36,199 nucleotides of DNA from an uncultured Pelagibacteraceae bacterium (GTDB lineage Bacteria; Pseudomonadota; Alphaproteobacteria; Pelagibacterales; Pelagibacteraceae): NCBI GenBank assembly GCA_902515205.1, contig CABXTU010000011.1:1-36199 (forward strand), in the 5' to 3' direction. The position numbers and the translations under genes are program-made. Of the stretch, positions 18,258 through 26,539 are shown one piece after another; positions within the stretch are counted from its first letter, which is position 1, and every line of letters starts with the position of its first letter. The notes beneath the pieces are model-generated. The model did not search any database. It worked only from the letters and a program-made list of their open reading frames with translations, and was not told the DNA's origin.

Positions 18258-21200
18258 GCCAAATAAACAAAATTTTAATCATTTAAAAATTCATTCACAA
18301 TATTCAATTTGTGAAGGTGCAATTAAGATTGACGACTTAAGAGAATATTCTAAAGAAAATAAAATAAAAGCATTAGCTTTATGCGACTCTGAAAATCTAT
18401 GTGGTGCTTTAGAATTTGCTGAAAAATTATCTAAAATTGGTACCCAACCCGTTATTGGTAGCCAGATAAATTTTAAAATGAATGATACAATAGGTTTACT
18501 GCCTTTATTTGCTTTAAATGAAATTGGTTACAAAAGATTAATTGAATTGTCATCTTTGTCATATCTTAAAAATGATAATCTTTCTAATCCTCATTTAATG
18601 ATTGAAGAATTATTAAATAAAACTGAGGGTTTAGCTATATTTTCAGGAACTATAAACGGACTTTTTGGTAAATTATTTAATAACGGTAAGTTTAATGAAA
18701 TACAAGAAATATACACAAAATTAAAATTAAAATATGAATCTCGTTTTTATATAGAGATTCAAAGACATGGTGATCAAAATGAAAATATATTTGAAAAATT
18801 TAATTTATCAAATTCTCAAAATTTAGAAATTCCTTTGATAGCAACTAACGAAGTTTTTTATTTAGACAAAAATATGCATGAGGCACATGATGCTTTAATA
18901 TGTATTAAGAACAAGACGTATGTAAGTGAAAAAAATAGGATTAAATTCACAAACCAACACTATTTGAAAGATAGTTCAGAAATGGCAAAACTCTTTGCTG
19001 ATTTACCTGAAGCTTTAGAAAATAATTATATCTTTCCCTACCGTTGCAGTTTTAGACCACTTTCTTCAAAACCTATCTTACCAAATATTAGTTCTAATGA
19101 GGGAGAAAATGCTGATGAAATATTAAAAAGATATTCTACTAATGGTTTAAAAGAAAAATTTGAAAAAATTTTTAAGATTAAAAATGATGATACCCATTCA
19201 AATGACAAATATTTGCAATATAAAGATAGATTAAATCACGAATTAGATATCATCATTGAGATGAAATATGCGAGCTATTTTTTGATTGTATCAGATTATA
19301 TTAAATGGGCCAAAGAAAATGATATACCAGTTGGTCCAGGAAGAGGATCTGGTGCTGGATCCCTAGTTGCTTGGTGTCTTTCAATAACAGATGTTGATCC
19401 AATAAAATTTAATTTGATATTTGAAAGATTTTTGAATCCTGATCGTATTTCTATGCCTGACTTTGATATAGATTTTTGTGAAGAAAAAAGAGATTTAGTT
19501 TTTAAATATCTAACAAAAAAATACAAAGATAGTGTTGCTCATATAATTACCTTTGGAAAATTAAAAGCGAGAATGGTTATACGAGATGTTGGTAGAGTTT
19601 TAGGTTTATCTTATGGTTTTGTTGATAGTATTTCAAAGATGATACCTTTCGATCCTTCAAGACCTCAAAATTTAACAGAATGTATTGCGGGAGAGCCAAG
19701 GTTACAAAAACTTATAAATGAAGATAAGAGGGTAAAAAAACTTACAGATCTTTCTTTAAAACTTGAGGGGTTAAATAGAAACGTTGCAACGCATGCTGCG
19801 GGTGTAGTTATAGCTGATAAAAAACTAACTGAAGTTGTTCCGTTATATAAAGATATTTCTGCAAATTTATTATTACCATCTACACAATTTGATATGTATT
19901 CAGCTGAAAATGCTGGATTAATTAAATTTGATTTCCTGGGATTAAAAACCCTAACAGTAATTAACAATACTCAAAAATTGATAAGAAAAAAAAATAAGGA
20001 TTTTAATATAGAAAATATTAATTTTGATGATCAAAAAGTATTTCAATTATTATCCTCAGGTAAAACTGTCGGTTTATTTCAAATTGAGAGTGCAGGTATG
20101 AGAGAAGCCTTAATTCAGATGAAACCAAATCATATAGAGGATATCATCGCTTTAGTTGCTTTATATAGACCTGGACCAATGAGCAATATACCTACTTATA
20201 ATGATTGCAAACATGGTAAACAAGAACCAGATTATTTACACCCTTTATTAAAAGATATTTTAATGCCTACATATGGGGTGATTATTTATCAGGAACAAGT
20301 TATGCAAATAGCTCAAAAATTGTCAGGATTTACAGCTGGTCAAGCTGATATTTTACGTAGAGCAATGGGTAAAAAAAAAAGGGCTGAATTAGAAAGACAA
20401 AAACAAAGTTTTATAGCTGGTGCAGTAAATAATGGAATTAGTAAAGATGTGGCTGCAAGTATTTTTTTAAAAATTGAACCATTTGCAGAATATGGTTTTA
20501 ATAAGAGTCATGCAGCAGCATATGCAATTATTTCTTATCAAACTGCATATTTAAAAACTTATTATCCCAATGAATTTATTGCTGCTTCCATGACTATGGA
20601 TATCTCTAATCAAAATAAATTAAGTGAATTTTATGAAGAACTTAAAAGACTAAATGTGGAAATTATTAGACCAGATATAAATCAATGTTTTGCTGATTTT
20701 AGAGCAAGTAATGACAAATTTTATTATGCATTAGGTGGTATTAAAGCAGTGGGTTTTGAAGCTATATCTAATATTGTTGATGAAAGAGTTAATAATGGAA
20801 AATTCAAGTCCCTAACTGATTTTTTAAATAGAGTAAACCCAAAAGATATAAACAAACTACAATTAGAAGGTTTAGTTAAAGCAGGAGCATTTGATAAACT
20901 TAATACAAATAGACAATCTTTATTTAACTCAATACCAAATTTTATAACAAAATCAAAAAATATTTTTGAGAATAAGTCTGTAAATCAAATAGATCTGTTT
21001 GGAGAAAGTGAAAGTCAAGAAAATGAAATAGTATCTAACATTGAAGATTGGAAATTTGAAGAAAGGTTATCTAAAGAGTTTGAGGCCGTAGGTTTCTTTA
21101 TTTCTGATCATCCATTAAACCAATACAAAGAAGTTTACGATGATTATAATATTAATGATTATCAAACTTTTTTGAATGAGGAAATTTACAAAGAGTCAAA

Positions 21201-21666
21201 TATAGCTGCAACTTTATTAAAAATTCAAGAAAGAAAAACAGCAAAAGGAAATTCATACGCAGTTTTAAAGTTAACTGATCTAACTAGTGTATTTGAATTA
21301 TTTATTTTTTCAGATATCATAGAATTAAATCGTGAAATCTTAAAAGAAGGTAATTCCTTTATTTTAACACTTATTAAATCGATTTCTAACGAAGAAAATA
21401 GATTTAAAAGGATTAATGTTCAAAAAATAGCATCACTCAATGAATTGATAAATAAACCAATTGAGCAGGTAATATTTAACTTAAAATCACTTAAAGAACT
21501 CGATGAAGTTTCAAAATATTTACCTAAAAATGGTGAAACATTAATTAAAATTAAGTTAAGCGACGATAAAAACAATCTTGGATTTCAACTAAAAAATAAG
21601 AGGACTATTGATAGGAAAGTCATAAATTTATTAAGAAATAAGCAAATATCTGCTAAAATAAGTTAA
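18250..21666 (+). CDS. dnaE: DNA polymerase III alpha subunit
   Basis: DnaE is the replicative polymerase (C-family). The 1138-residue protein has an N-terminal PHP domain beginning HLKIHSQYSICEGA. The catalytic palm contains GPGRGSGAGS and PDFDIDF (D404, D406), with the third aspartate at D561 in KFDFLGLKT. Fingers and the beta-binding and OB-fold region follow, with FNKSHAAAYA and ISDHPLNQY among the typical segments. The length is close to the 1160 of E. coli. It ends the first long gene run. The start overlaps the end of lolD by 8 bases. Confidence 0.98.
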   Translation: MDEPNKQNFNHLKIHSQYSICEGAIKIDDLREYSKENKIKALALCDSENLCGALEFAEKLSKIGTQPVIGSQINFKMNDTIGLLPLFALNEIGYKRLIELSSLSYLKNDNLSNPHLMIEELLNKTEGLAIFSGTINGLFGKLFNNGKFNEIQEIYTKLKLKYESRFYIEIQRHGDQNENIFEKFNLSNSQNLEIPLIATNEVFYLDKNMHEAHDALICIKNKTYVSEKNRIKFTNQHYLKDSSEMAKLFADLPEALENNYIFPYRCSFRPLSSKPILPNISSNEGENADEILKRYSTNGLKEKFEKIFKIKNDDTHSNDKYLQYKDRLNHELDIIIEMKYASYFLIVSDYIKWAKENDIPVGPGRGSGAGSLVAWCLSITDVDPIKFNLIFERFLNPDRISMPDFDIDFCEEKRDLVFKYLTKKYKDSVAHIITFGKLKARMVIRDVGRVLGLSYGFVDSISKMIPFDPSRPQNLTECIAGEPRLQKLINEDKRVKKLTDLSLKLEGLNRNVATHAAGVVIADKKLTEVVPLYKDISANLLLPSTQFDMYSAENAGLIKFDFLGLKTLTVINNTQKLIRKKNKDFNIENINFDDQKVFQLLSSGKTVGLFQIESAGMREALIQMKPNHIEDIIALVALYRPGPMSNIPTYNDCKHGKQEPDYLHPLLKDILMPTYGVIIYQEQVMQIAQKLSGFTAGQADILRRAMGKKKRAELERQKQSFIAGAVNNGISKDVAASIFLKIEPFAEYGFNKSHAAAYAIISYQTAYLKTYYPNEFIAASMTMDISNQNKLSEFYEELKRLNVEIIRPDINQCFADFRASNDKFYYALGGIKAVGFEAISNIVDERVNNGKFKSLTDFLNRVNPKDINKLQLEGLVKAGAFDKLNTNRQSLFNSIPNFITKSKNIFENKSVNQIDLFGESESQENEIVSNIEDWKFEERLSKEFEAVGFFISDHPLNQYKEVYDDYNINDYQTFLNEEIYKESNIAATLLKIQERKTAKGNSYAVLKLTDLTSVFELFIFSDIIELNREILKEGNSFILTLIKSISNEENRFKRINVQKIASLNELINKPIEQVIFNLKSLKELDEVSKYLPKNGETLIKIKLSDDKNNLGFQLKNKRTIDRKVINLLRNKQISAKIS

Positions 21667-21693
21667 TTTAAGCTTGTTTATTAAATAAAATTT

Positions 21694-21720
21694 TTGTAAA
21701 TATTCTCAAATTAATAAATA
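21694..21720 (+). promoter_or_regulatory. Possible promoter for the rpsB gene run
   Basis: TTGTAA (21694-21699) and TAAATA (21715-21720) resemble a -35 and -10 pair, with a short 15-base spacer. They lie just upstream of the folded rpsB leader, where a promoter is expected because dnaE ends the previous run. In such AT-rich DNA chance matches are common, so the assignment is weak. Confidence 0.25.
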
Positions 21721-21722
21721 CT

Positions 21723-21794
21723 CACACAGTTGTTGGTTTTATACCTCCGGTCCTTTTTTTGGAAATTACTGTGGTGGATTAACCGGGAAAAAAT
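21723..21794 (+). ncRNA. rpsB leader, predicted pseudoknot cis-regulatory RNA
   Basis: This is the only GC-richer non-coding patch in the window. CACAGT (21725-21730) pairs with ACTGTG (21768-21773) to close a large loop. Within the loop TCCGGT (21746-21751) pairs with ACCGGG (21782-21787), which lies outside that stem just before the rpsB ATG at 21795, giving a pseudoknot of five Watson-Crick pairs plus one G-U. Small helices GGT/ACC (21735-21737 with 21743-21745) and TCC/GGA around T7 could form inside as alternatives. The position over the translation start suggests feedback control by ribosomal protein S2. I recall a comparative study reporting a cis-regulatory motif before rpsB in 'Ca. 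P. ubique'. The match to that motif is inferred. Confidence 0.7.
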
Positions 21795-22613
21795 ATGAAA
21801 ATACCTAACGTTACAATTCAACAGTTATTAGAAGCGGGTGTTCATTTAGGTCACAAGACTTTACGATGGAACCCAAAAATGAAAAAATACATTTTTGGAA
21901 AACGGGACTCTATACATATTATTGACTTGACTCAGACATTAGAGCTCACAAAATCGGCTTTACAAAAGATTCATGAAACTATAGCAAATAATGGAAAGAT
22001 TTTATTTGTCTCTACTAAAAAACAAGCGTCTGAGGCTATTGCTGAAGTGGCAAAAGAAACAGATCAATTCTTTGTAAATTATAGATGGTTAGGAGGAATG
22101 CTAACTAATTGGGGAACAATATCGAACTCTATAAAAAAATTAAAAAAATTGGAAATCGATTTAGTTGCAGAAAATAGAGGTTTTACAAAAAAAGAACTAC
22201 TTAAAATGAGTGTAAAAAAAGATAAACTTCAGAGATCATTAGGAGGAATTTCAGAGATGAAAAAAATTCCTGATTTAGTATTTATTATTGATACAAATTA
22301 TGAGTCTTTAGCAATCCAGGAGTCTGTTAAACTTGGCATTCCAATAATGGCGATTCTCGATAGTAATTCCAATCCTGATGGAATTGATTTTCCTATACCA
22401 GGAAATGATGATGCTAGAAGAGCAATAGATCTTTATTGTAATTTAATTAAAGAAACGATTATTTCAGCTCAAAAAATTGTGACAGATACTTACTCAAGAA
22501 AAAACATTGAAAATAAAGATGTAAACAAAAAGAATGAGAAAACCTTAGAGGAAATTGACAGAGAACAATTAGATAAAAAATTTTCTAAAAAGGAAGAACA
22601 AAAACTTAATTAA
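21795..22613 (+). CDS. rpsB: 30S ribosomal protein S2
   Basis: S2 is a small-subunit protein that binds at the 30S head-body junction late in assembly and, in many bacteria, represses its own operon. The 272-residue protein begins [20 protein letters not shown], with the conserved HRT-like segment [39 protein letters not shown] near residue 95 and [12 protein letters not shown] near residue 200. The last 40 residues form a charged Lys/Glu/Asn-rich tail longer than in E. coli. It is the first gene after the structured leader and is followed by tsf after one base. Confidence 0.98.
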   Translation: MKIPNVTIQQLLEAGVHLGHKTLRWNPKMKKYIFGKRDSIHIIDLTQTLELTKSALQKIHETIANNGKILFVSTKKQASEAIAEVAKETDQFFVNYRWLGGMLTNWGTISNSIKKLKKLEIDLVAENRGFTKKELLKMSVKKDKLQRSLGGISEMKKIPDLVFIIDTNYESLAIQESVKLGIPIMAILDSNSNPDGIDFPIPGNDDARRAIDLYCNLIKETIISAQKIVTDTYSRKNIENKDVNKKNEKTLEEIDREQLDKKFSKKEEQKLN

Positions 22614-22614
22614 A

Positions 22615-23466
22615 ATGAGTGATATAAAAAAAGTTAAAAAATTAAGAGAAGCAACAGGAGCAGGTTTTAAAGATTGTAATCTTGCTATTAAAGAATCTTT
22701 AGGTGATTTGAACAAAGCAGTTGAAATTTTAAGAATAAAAGGAATCTCAAAAGCTTCAAAAAAAATGACCAGAGATGCAAAAGAAGGACTAGTTGCCATT
22801 AGCGGTGATTCTAAAAAAACTTCAATTATTGAAGTAAATTGTGAAACAGATTTTGTTGCTAAAAATGATGACTTTATTAATTTTGTTAAAGAATTAAGTG
22901 AAATTAATAATCAAAATGACTCAAATATAAATGAGTTAAAAAAAGCTAAAATGAAAAATGGTGTCTCCGTTGATGATAATTTGGTAGCTCTTATAGCAAA
23001 AATAGGAGAAAAAATTACAATAGGTAAGACAAAAACAATTTCAAATTCTTCATCTAAAAACTACCAATATTTACATACAGTTGTTAAAGATAATTTGGCA
23101 AAATTAGCAGTTGTAGTCTCTTTGGAAACTAAAGATAATTCTGATATAATTAAAACATTTGGAAAGCAATTATCTATGCATATAGCCGCCTCTAATCCAT
23201 TAGCATTAGAGTCTAATCTTATTGATCAGGCTATTATTGATAAAGAACACGATCTTGTAACAGAAGAACTTAGAAACTCAGGTAAACCAGAAGATATTGC
23301 AAAAAAAATTAGTTTAGGTAAGATGAACAAGTTTAAAGAAGAGAATTCTCTTTTAACACAAGCCTGGGTTATGGAACCAAAAAAAAAGGTTCAGGATGTT
23401 TTAAAAGATCTTGCTATTAATGATCTAAAAATTAAGGAGTTTAGCAGAATTAAGATAGGGGAATAA
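22615..23466 (+). CDS. tsf: Translation elongation factor Ts
   Basis: EF-Ts exchanges GDP for GTP on EF-Tu. The 283-residue protein has the UBA-like N-terminal [16 protein letters not shown], followed by [14 protein letters not shown] (the TDFVAKN contact motif for EF-Tu near residue 80) and the two core subdomains. [11 protein letters not shown] near residue 185 is typical. The length is normal. It lies in the conserved rpsB-tsf pair. frr follows with no gap, where pyrH would usually stand. Confidence 0.98.
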   Translation: MSDIKKVKKLREATGAGFKDCNLAIKESLGDLNKAVEILRIKGISKASKKMTRDAKEGLVAISGDSKKTSIIEVNCETDFVAKNDDFINFVKELSEINNQNDSNINELKKAKMKNGVSVDDNLVALIAKIGEKITIGKTKTISNSSSKNYQYLHTVVKDNLAKLAVVVSLETKDNSDIIKTFGKQLSMHIAASNPLALESNLIDQAIIDKEHDLVTEELRNSGKPEDIAKKISLGKMNKFKEENSLLTQAWVMEPKKKVQDVLKDLAINDLKIKEFSRIKIGE

Positions 23467-24018
23467 ATGTTTGATGAAAAATCGCATAGCCTCAAAATGG
23501 ATAAAGCCATTGAAGTTTTCTCAAAAGAGTTATCCTCATTAAGAACTGGAAGAGCAAATGCAGCAATGCTAGATCTTGTAAAAATCGATGTTTACGGGCA
23601 AAAAATGCCTATTAACCAAGTTGGCAGCATTACAACCCCTGAGCCAAGAATGATTAATATTCAAGTTTGGGATATAAATAATGTATCTTTAATTGATGCT
23701 GCAATACAAAAATCCGAGTTAGGATTAAATCCGCAAGTAGATGGTCAATTAATAAGATTACCAATACCTGAATTAAACGAGGAAAGAAGGATTGAATTAA
23801 AAAAACTAATTAAATCAATGGGTGAAAAATGTAAAATCTCTATCCGGAATATTCGAAGAGATGCAAATGAAGAATTAAAAAAACTTCTTAAATCAAAAGA
23901 AATTGGAGAGGATGAGGAAAAATCTTTTGAAAAAAATGTTCAGAATATTACTGATAAACATATTCAAATTGTAGATGATAAAGTTTCTTCAAAAGAAAAA
24001 GAAATAATGACAATATGA
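23467..24018 (+). CDS. frr: Ribosome recycling factor
   Basis: RRF splits post-termination ribosomes together with EF-G. The 183-residue protein has the three-helix bundle plus hinge domain: an N-terminal SLRTGRANAAMLD segment, VYGQKMPINQVGSITTPEPR, and the C-terminal RNIRRDANEELKKL helix. The length is standard (about 185). AGGGG sits 6 bases before the ATG. The stop overlaps the uppS start as ATGA. Confidence 0.98.
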   Translation: MFDEKSHSLKMDKAIEVFSKELSSLRTGRANAAMLDLVKIDVYGQKMPINQVGSITTPEPRMINIQVWDINNVSLIDAAIQKSELGLNPQVDGQLIRLPIPELNEERRIELKKLIKSMGEKCKISIRNIRRDANEELKKLLKSKEIGEDEEKSFEKNVQNITDKHIQIVDDKVSSKEKEIMTI

Positions 24019-24689
24019 ACCCATTAAATCATGTAGCCATTATCATGGATGGTAATGGGAGGTGGGGTTTGAAGTATAAAAATTCAAGAAATGCTGGACA
24101 CAAAGCTGGTCTTAATACGGTCGAAAAAATTATAAAAGAAACAATTAAAAATAAAATAAAATATCTTACATTATATGCTTTCTCTACCGAAAATTGGAAA
24201 AGACCGAAAAGGGAAATAAATTTTTTATTTAATTTATTAGAAAATTTTTTAATAAATAGAATTGAAGAGTTACAAAAAAAAAATATAAAACTCAAAATTA
24301 TAGGTGTAAAAAGTTTTTCTGATAAATTAAATAAACTTTTGAATACGTCTGAAAGAAAAACATCAAAAAACAGTAAATTACAGATAAATTTAGCATTAAA
24401 TTATGGTTCAAAACTTGAGTTGATAAATGCGTTTAAAGACTTAAACAAAAAAAAAGATAAAATTAATGAAAAAAATTTAGTTAAATATTTACAAACACAC
24501 AACATACCAGATCCTGATTTATTAATTAGAACAGGAAATACTAAAAGATTGAGTAATTTTTTGTTATGGCAATTGGCTTATTCAGAAATTTTCTTTGTTA
24601 AAAAATTATGGCCTGAATTTAATGAAAAGGACTACAATATGATTATTAAAAAGTTTAAAAAAATAAAAAGAAATTTTGGCAATGTATGA
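24015..24689 (+). CDS. uppS: Undecaprenyl diphosphate synthase (cis-prenyltransferase)
   Basis: UppS makes the C55 lipid carrier precursor for peptidoglycan and O-antigen from isopentenyl diphosphate. The 224-residue protein has the catalytic MDGNGRW motif with D12, YAFSTENWKRPKREI near residue 55, and the C-terminal PDLLIRTGNTKRLSNFLLWQ signature. It is slightly shorter than the usual 240-250. It sits in a chain of ATGA overlaps with frr and cdsA. Confidence 0.96.
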   Translation: MNPLNHVAIIMDGNGRWGLKYKNSRNAGHKAGLNTVEKIIKETIKNKIKYLTLYAFSTENWKRPKREINFLFNLLENFLINRIEELQKKNIKLKIIGVKSFSDKLNKLLNTSERKTSKNSKLQINLALNYGSKLELINAFKDLNKKKDKINEKNLVKYLQTHNIPDPDLLIRTGNTKRLSNFLLWQLAYSEIFFVKKLWPEFNEKDYNMIIKKFKKIKRNFGNV

Positions 24690-25366
24690 AAAAATCAAAT
24701 TTAAAAAACAGATTATCTACTTCAATACTTTTAATTTTTTTATTATATCTATCATTTAACTATTCATACATCTTAATTATTTCTTTAATTCTTATTTCCT
24801 TATTTTCTTGGATAGAGTTAAAAGGTTTAATTTCAAAAATTTTTATTAAAAAAAATTTTAGTTCAAGTTTTTTCAAATTTATAATTCAAATAATTTGCCT
24901 CCTTTATCTAACTATATTTTCTTGGAATGTTTTTTTAGGAATTACCCAATATAATCAAAAAATGAGCATGCTTTTTTTTATATGTATTTGTATTTTTTCC
25001 GATGTTGGAGGATTATTATTTGGTAAATTATTTAAGGGAAAAAAGTTAACTAAAATTAGTCCCAATAAAACAATATCTGGTTCCATAGGCTCATTTGTTC
25101 TATCGTTATTTTTAGTCCCAGTGTTTTATATGCTACTAGATTATAAAATTATCAGTTTAGGTGATTTGGTAATTTTATCAGTTCTTGTATCACTCTTTTG
25201 TCAGTTGGGCGATCTCTTCATTTCATTTTTAAAACGTAAAGCAAAGGTTAAAGATACTGGCGATTTGTTGCCAGGTCACGGTGGAATACTAGATAGATTT
25301 GATGGAATACTTTTCGCAGTGCCTGTTGGAATGATTATATATGAATTTTTAATTTTAGGTATATGA
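24686..25366 (+). CDS. cdsA: Phosphatidate cytidylyltransferase
   Basis: CdsA converts phosphatidic acid and CTP into CDP-diacylglycerol, the branch point of phospholipid synthesis, at the inner membrane. The 226-residue protein is hydrophobic with about six helices. It carries the conserved SDVGGLLFGKLFKGKKLTKISPNKTISGS region and the C-terminal CDP-diglyceride synthetase signature KDTGDLLPGHGGILDRFDG. It is shorter than many family members (about 260-285), with the loss at the variable N-terminal half. It has ATGA overlaps with both neighbours. Confidence 0.95.
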   Translation: MKKSNLKNRLSTSILLIFLLYLSFNYSYILIISLILISLFSWIELKGLISKIFIKKNFSSSFFKFIIQIICLLYLTIFSWNVFLGITQYNQKMSMLFFICICIFSDVGGLLFGKLFKGKKLTKISPNKTISGSIGSFVLSLFLVPVFYMLLDYKIISLGDLVILSVLVSLFCQLGDLFISFLKRKAKVKDTGDLLPGHGGILDRFDGILFAVPVGMIIYEFLILGI

Positions 25367-26526
25367 AAAAAAAAATTGCTATCTTAGGTTCTACAGGTTC
25401 AATTGGTAAAACACTTATAAATATTTTAAAAAAAGATAAAAAAAATTTTGAAATAATTCTTTTGTCAGCCAATGGAAATTATAAAGAATTATTAAAACAA
25501 GCAAAGTTTTTTAAAGTTAAAAATTTAATTATAAATAATCAATTAAGTTTTAATAATATTAAAAAAAATAAATACTCGAAAAAAATTAAAATTTATAACA
25601 ATTTTGATAATTTCAAAAAAATTTTTAATAAAAAAATTGACTATACTATGAGTGCAATTTCTGGGATACATGGTCTTAAACCTACAGTCGATATTATCAA
25701 ATATACCAAAAAGATCGCTATTGCCAACAAGGAGTCTATTATATGTGGGTGGGAATTAATAAATAAGGAATTAAAAAAAAATAAAACAATTTTTATCCCC
25801 GTAGACTCGGAACATTTTTCAATTTGGTCTCTAATTAGTAGAAAAGAAAAAAATATGATTAATAAAATTTATATTACAGCATCAGGTGGTCCTTTTTTAA
25901 AATGGCCAATTAAAAAAATAATGAATGCATCACCAAAAAAAGCAATTAAACATCCAAATTGGTCTATGGGAAAAAAAATATCCATTGATTCTGCCACTAT
26001 GATGAACAAAGTTTTTGAAGTAATAGAAGCGCAAAGAATATTTGCTATTCCAAAATCGAAAATAGGTATTCTTATACATGAAAAATCTTATGTTCATGCT
26101 ATTTTACAATTAGAAAATGGTATAAAAAAAATTTTAGTACATGATACAAATATGATAATACCAATATTTAATTCTATATATGATAATGGTACCAAAAAAA
26201 TTAAAAGTAAAAAATTAGATATAAAAAAATTGAATAACTTAAATTTTAAAGTTGTCGATGAAAATAAATTCCCTCTAACTAAAATTTTAAAAGTTATTCC
26301 TAATCATAGCTCTCTGTATGATACCATCTTAATAACTATAAATGATTATTTTGTTTATAAATTTTTAAATAATAAAATAAATTTTAGTAAATTAATTTAT
26401 TCAATTAATAAATTTTCTAAAATTAAAGAATTTCAAAAATATAAGAAAATTAAGCCAAAAAACATTACAGAAATCCACAATTTAAGAGATTATGTAAGTT
26501 TAAAAATGAGCTCTTTAGGTATATAA
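25363..26526 (+). CDS. dxr: 1-deoxy-D-xylulose 5-phosphate reductoisomerase
   Basis: Dxr is the second step of the MEP isoprenoid pathway, NADPH-dependent. The 387-residue protein shows the Rossmann motif GSTGSIGKTLINIL (9-22), ANKESIICGWELI near residue 123, PVDSEHFSIW near residue 147 with metal-binding Asp and Glu, TASGGPF, and HPNWSMGKKISIDSATMMNK near residue 200. It belongs functionally with uppS upstream, since both feed polyprenyl carriers. It is extremely AT-rich with many A-runs. bamA follows after 13 bases; the rseP protease gene commonly found between them is absent. Confidence 0.97.
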   Translation: MKKKIAILGSTGSIGKTLINILKKDKKNFEIILLSANGNYKELLKQAKFFKVKNLIINNQLSFNNIKKNKYSKKIKIYNNFDNFKKIFNKKIDYTMSAISGIHGLKPTVDIIKYTKKIAIANKESIICGWELINKELKKNKTIFIPVDSEHFSIWSLISRKEKNMINKIYITASGGPFLKWPIKKIMNASPKKAIKHPNWSMGKKISIDSATMMNKVFEVIEAQRIFAIPKSKIGILIHEKSYVHAILQLENGIKKILVHDTNMIIPIFNSIYDNGTKKIKSKKLDIKKLNNLNFKVVDENKFPLTKILKVIPNHSSLYDTILITINDYFVYKFLNNKINFSKLIYSINKFSKIKEFQKYKKIKPKNITEIHNLRDYVSLKMSSLGI

Positions 26527-26539
26527 AACAATACTTTTT

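Noticed and set aside
21677-21695. Rho-independent terminator after dnaE (TTTAT/ATAAA hairpin then T5)
   Set aside because: The stem is five A-U pairs with a three-base loop. It is too weak and too easily formed by chance in this AT-rich DNA.
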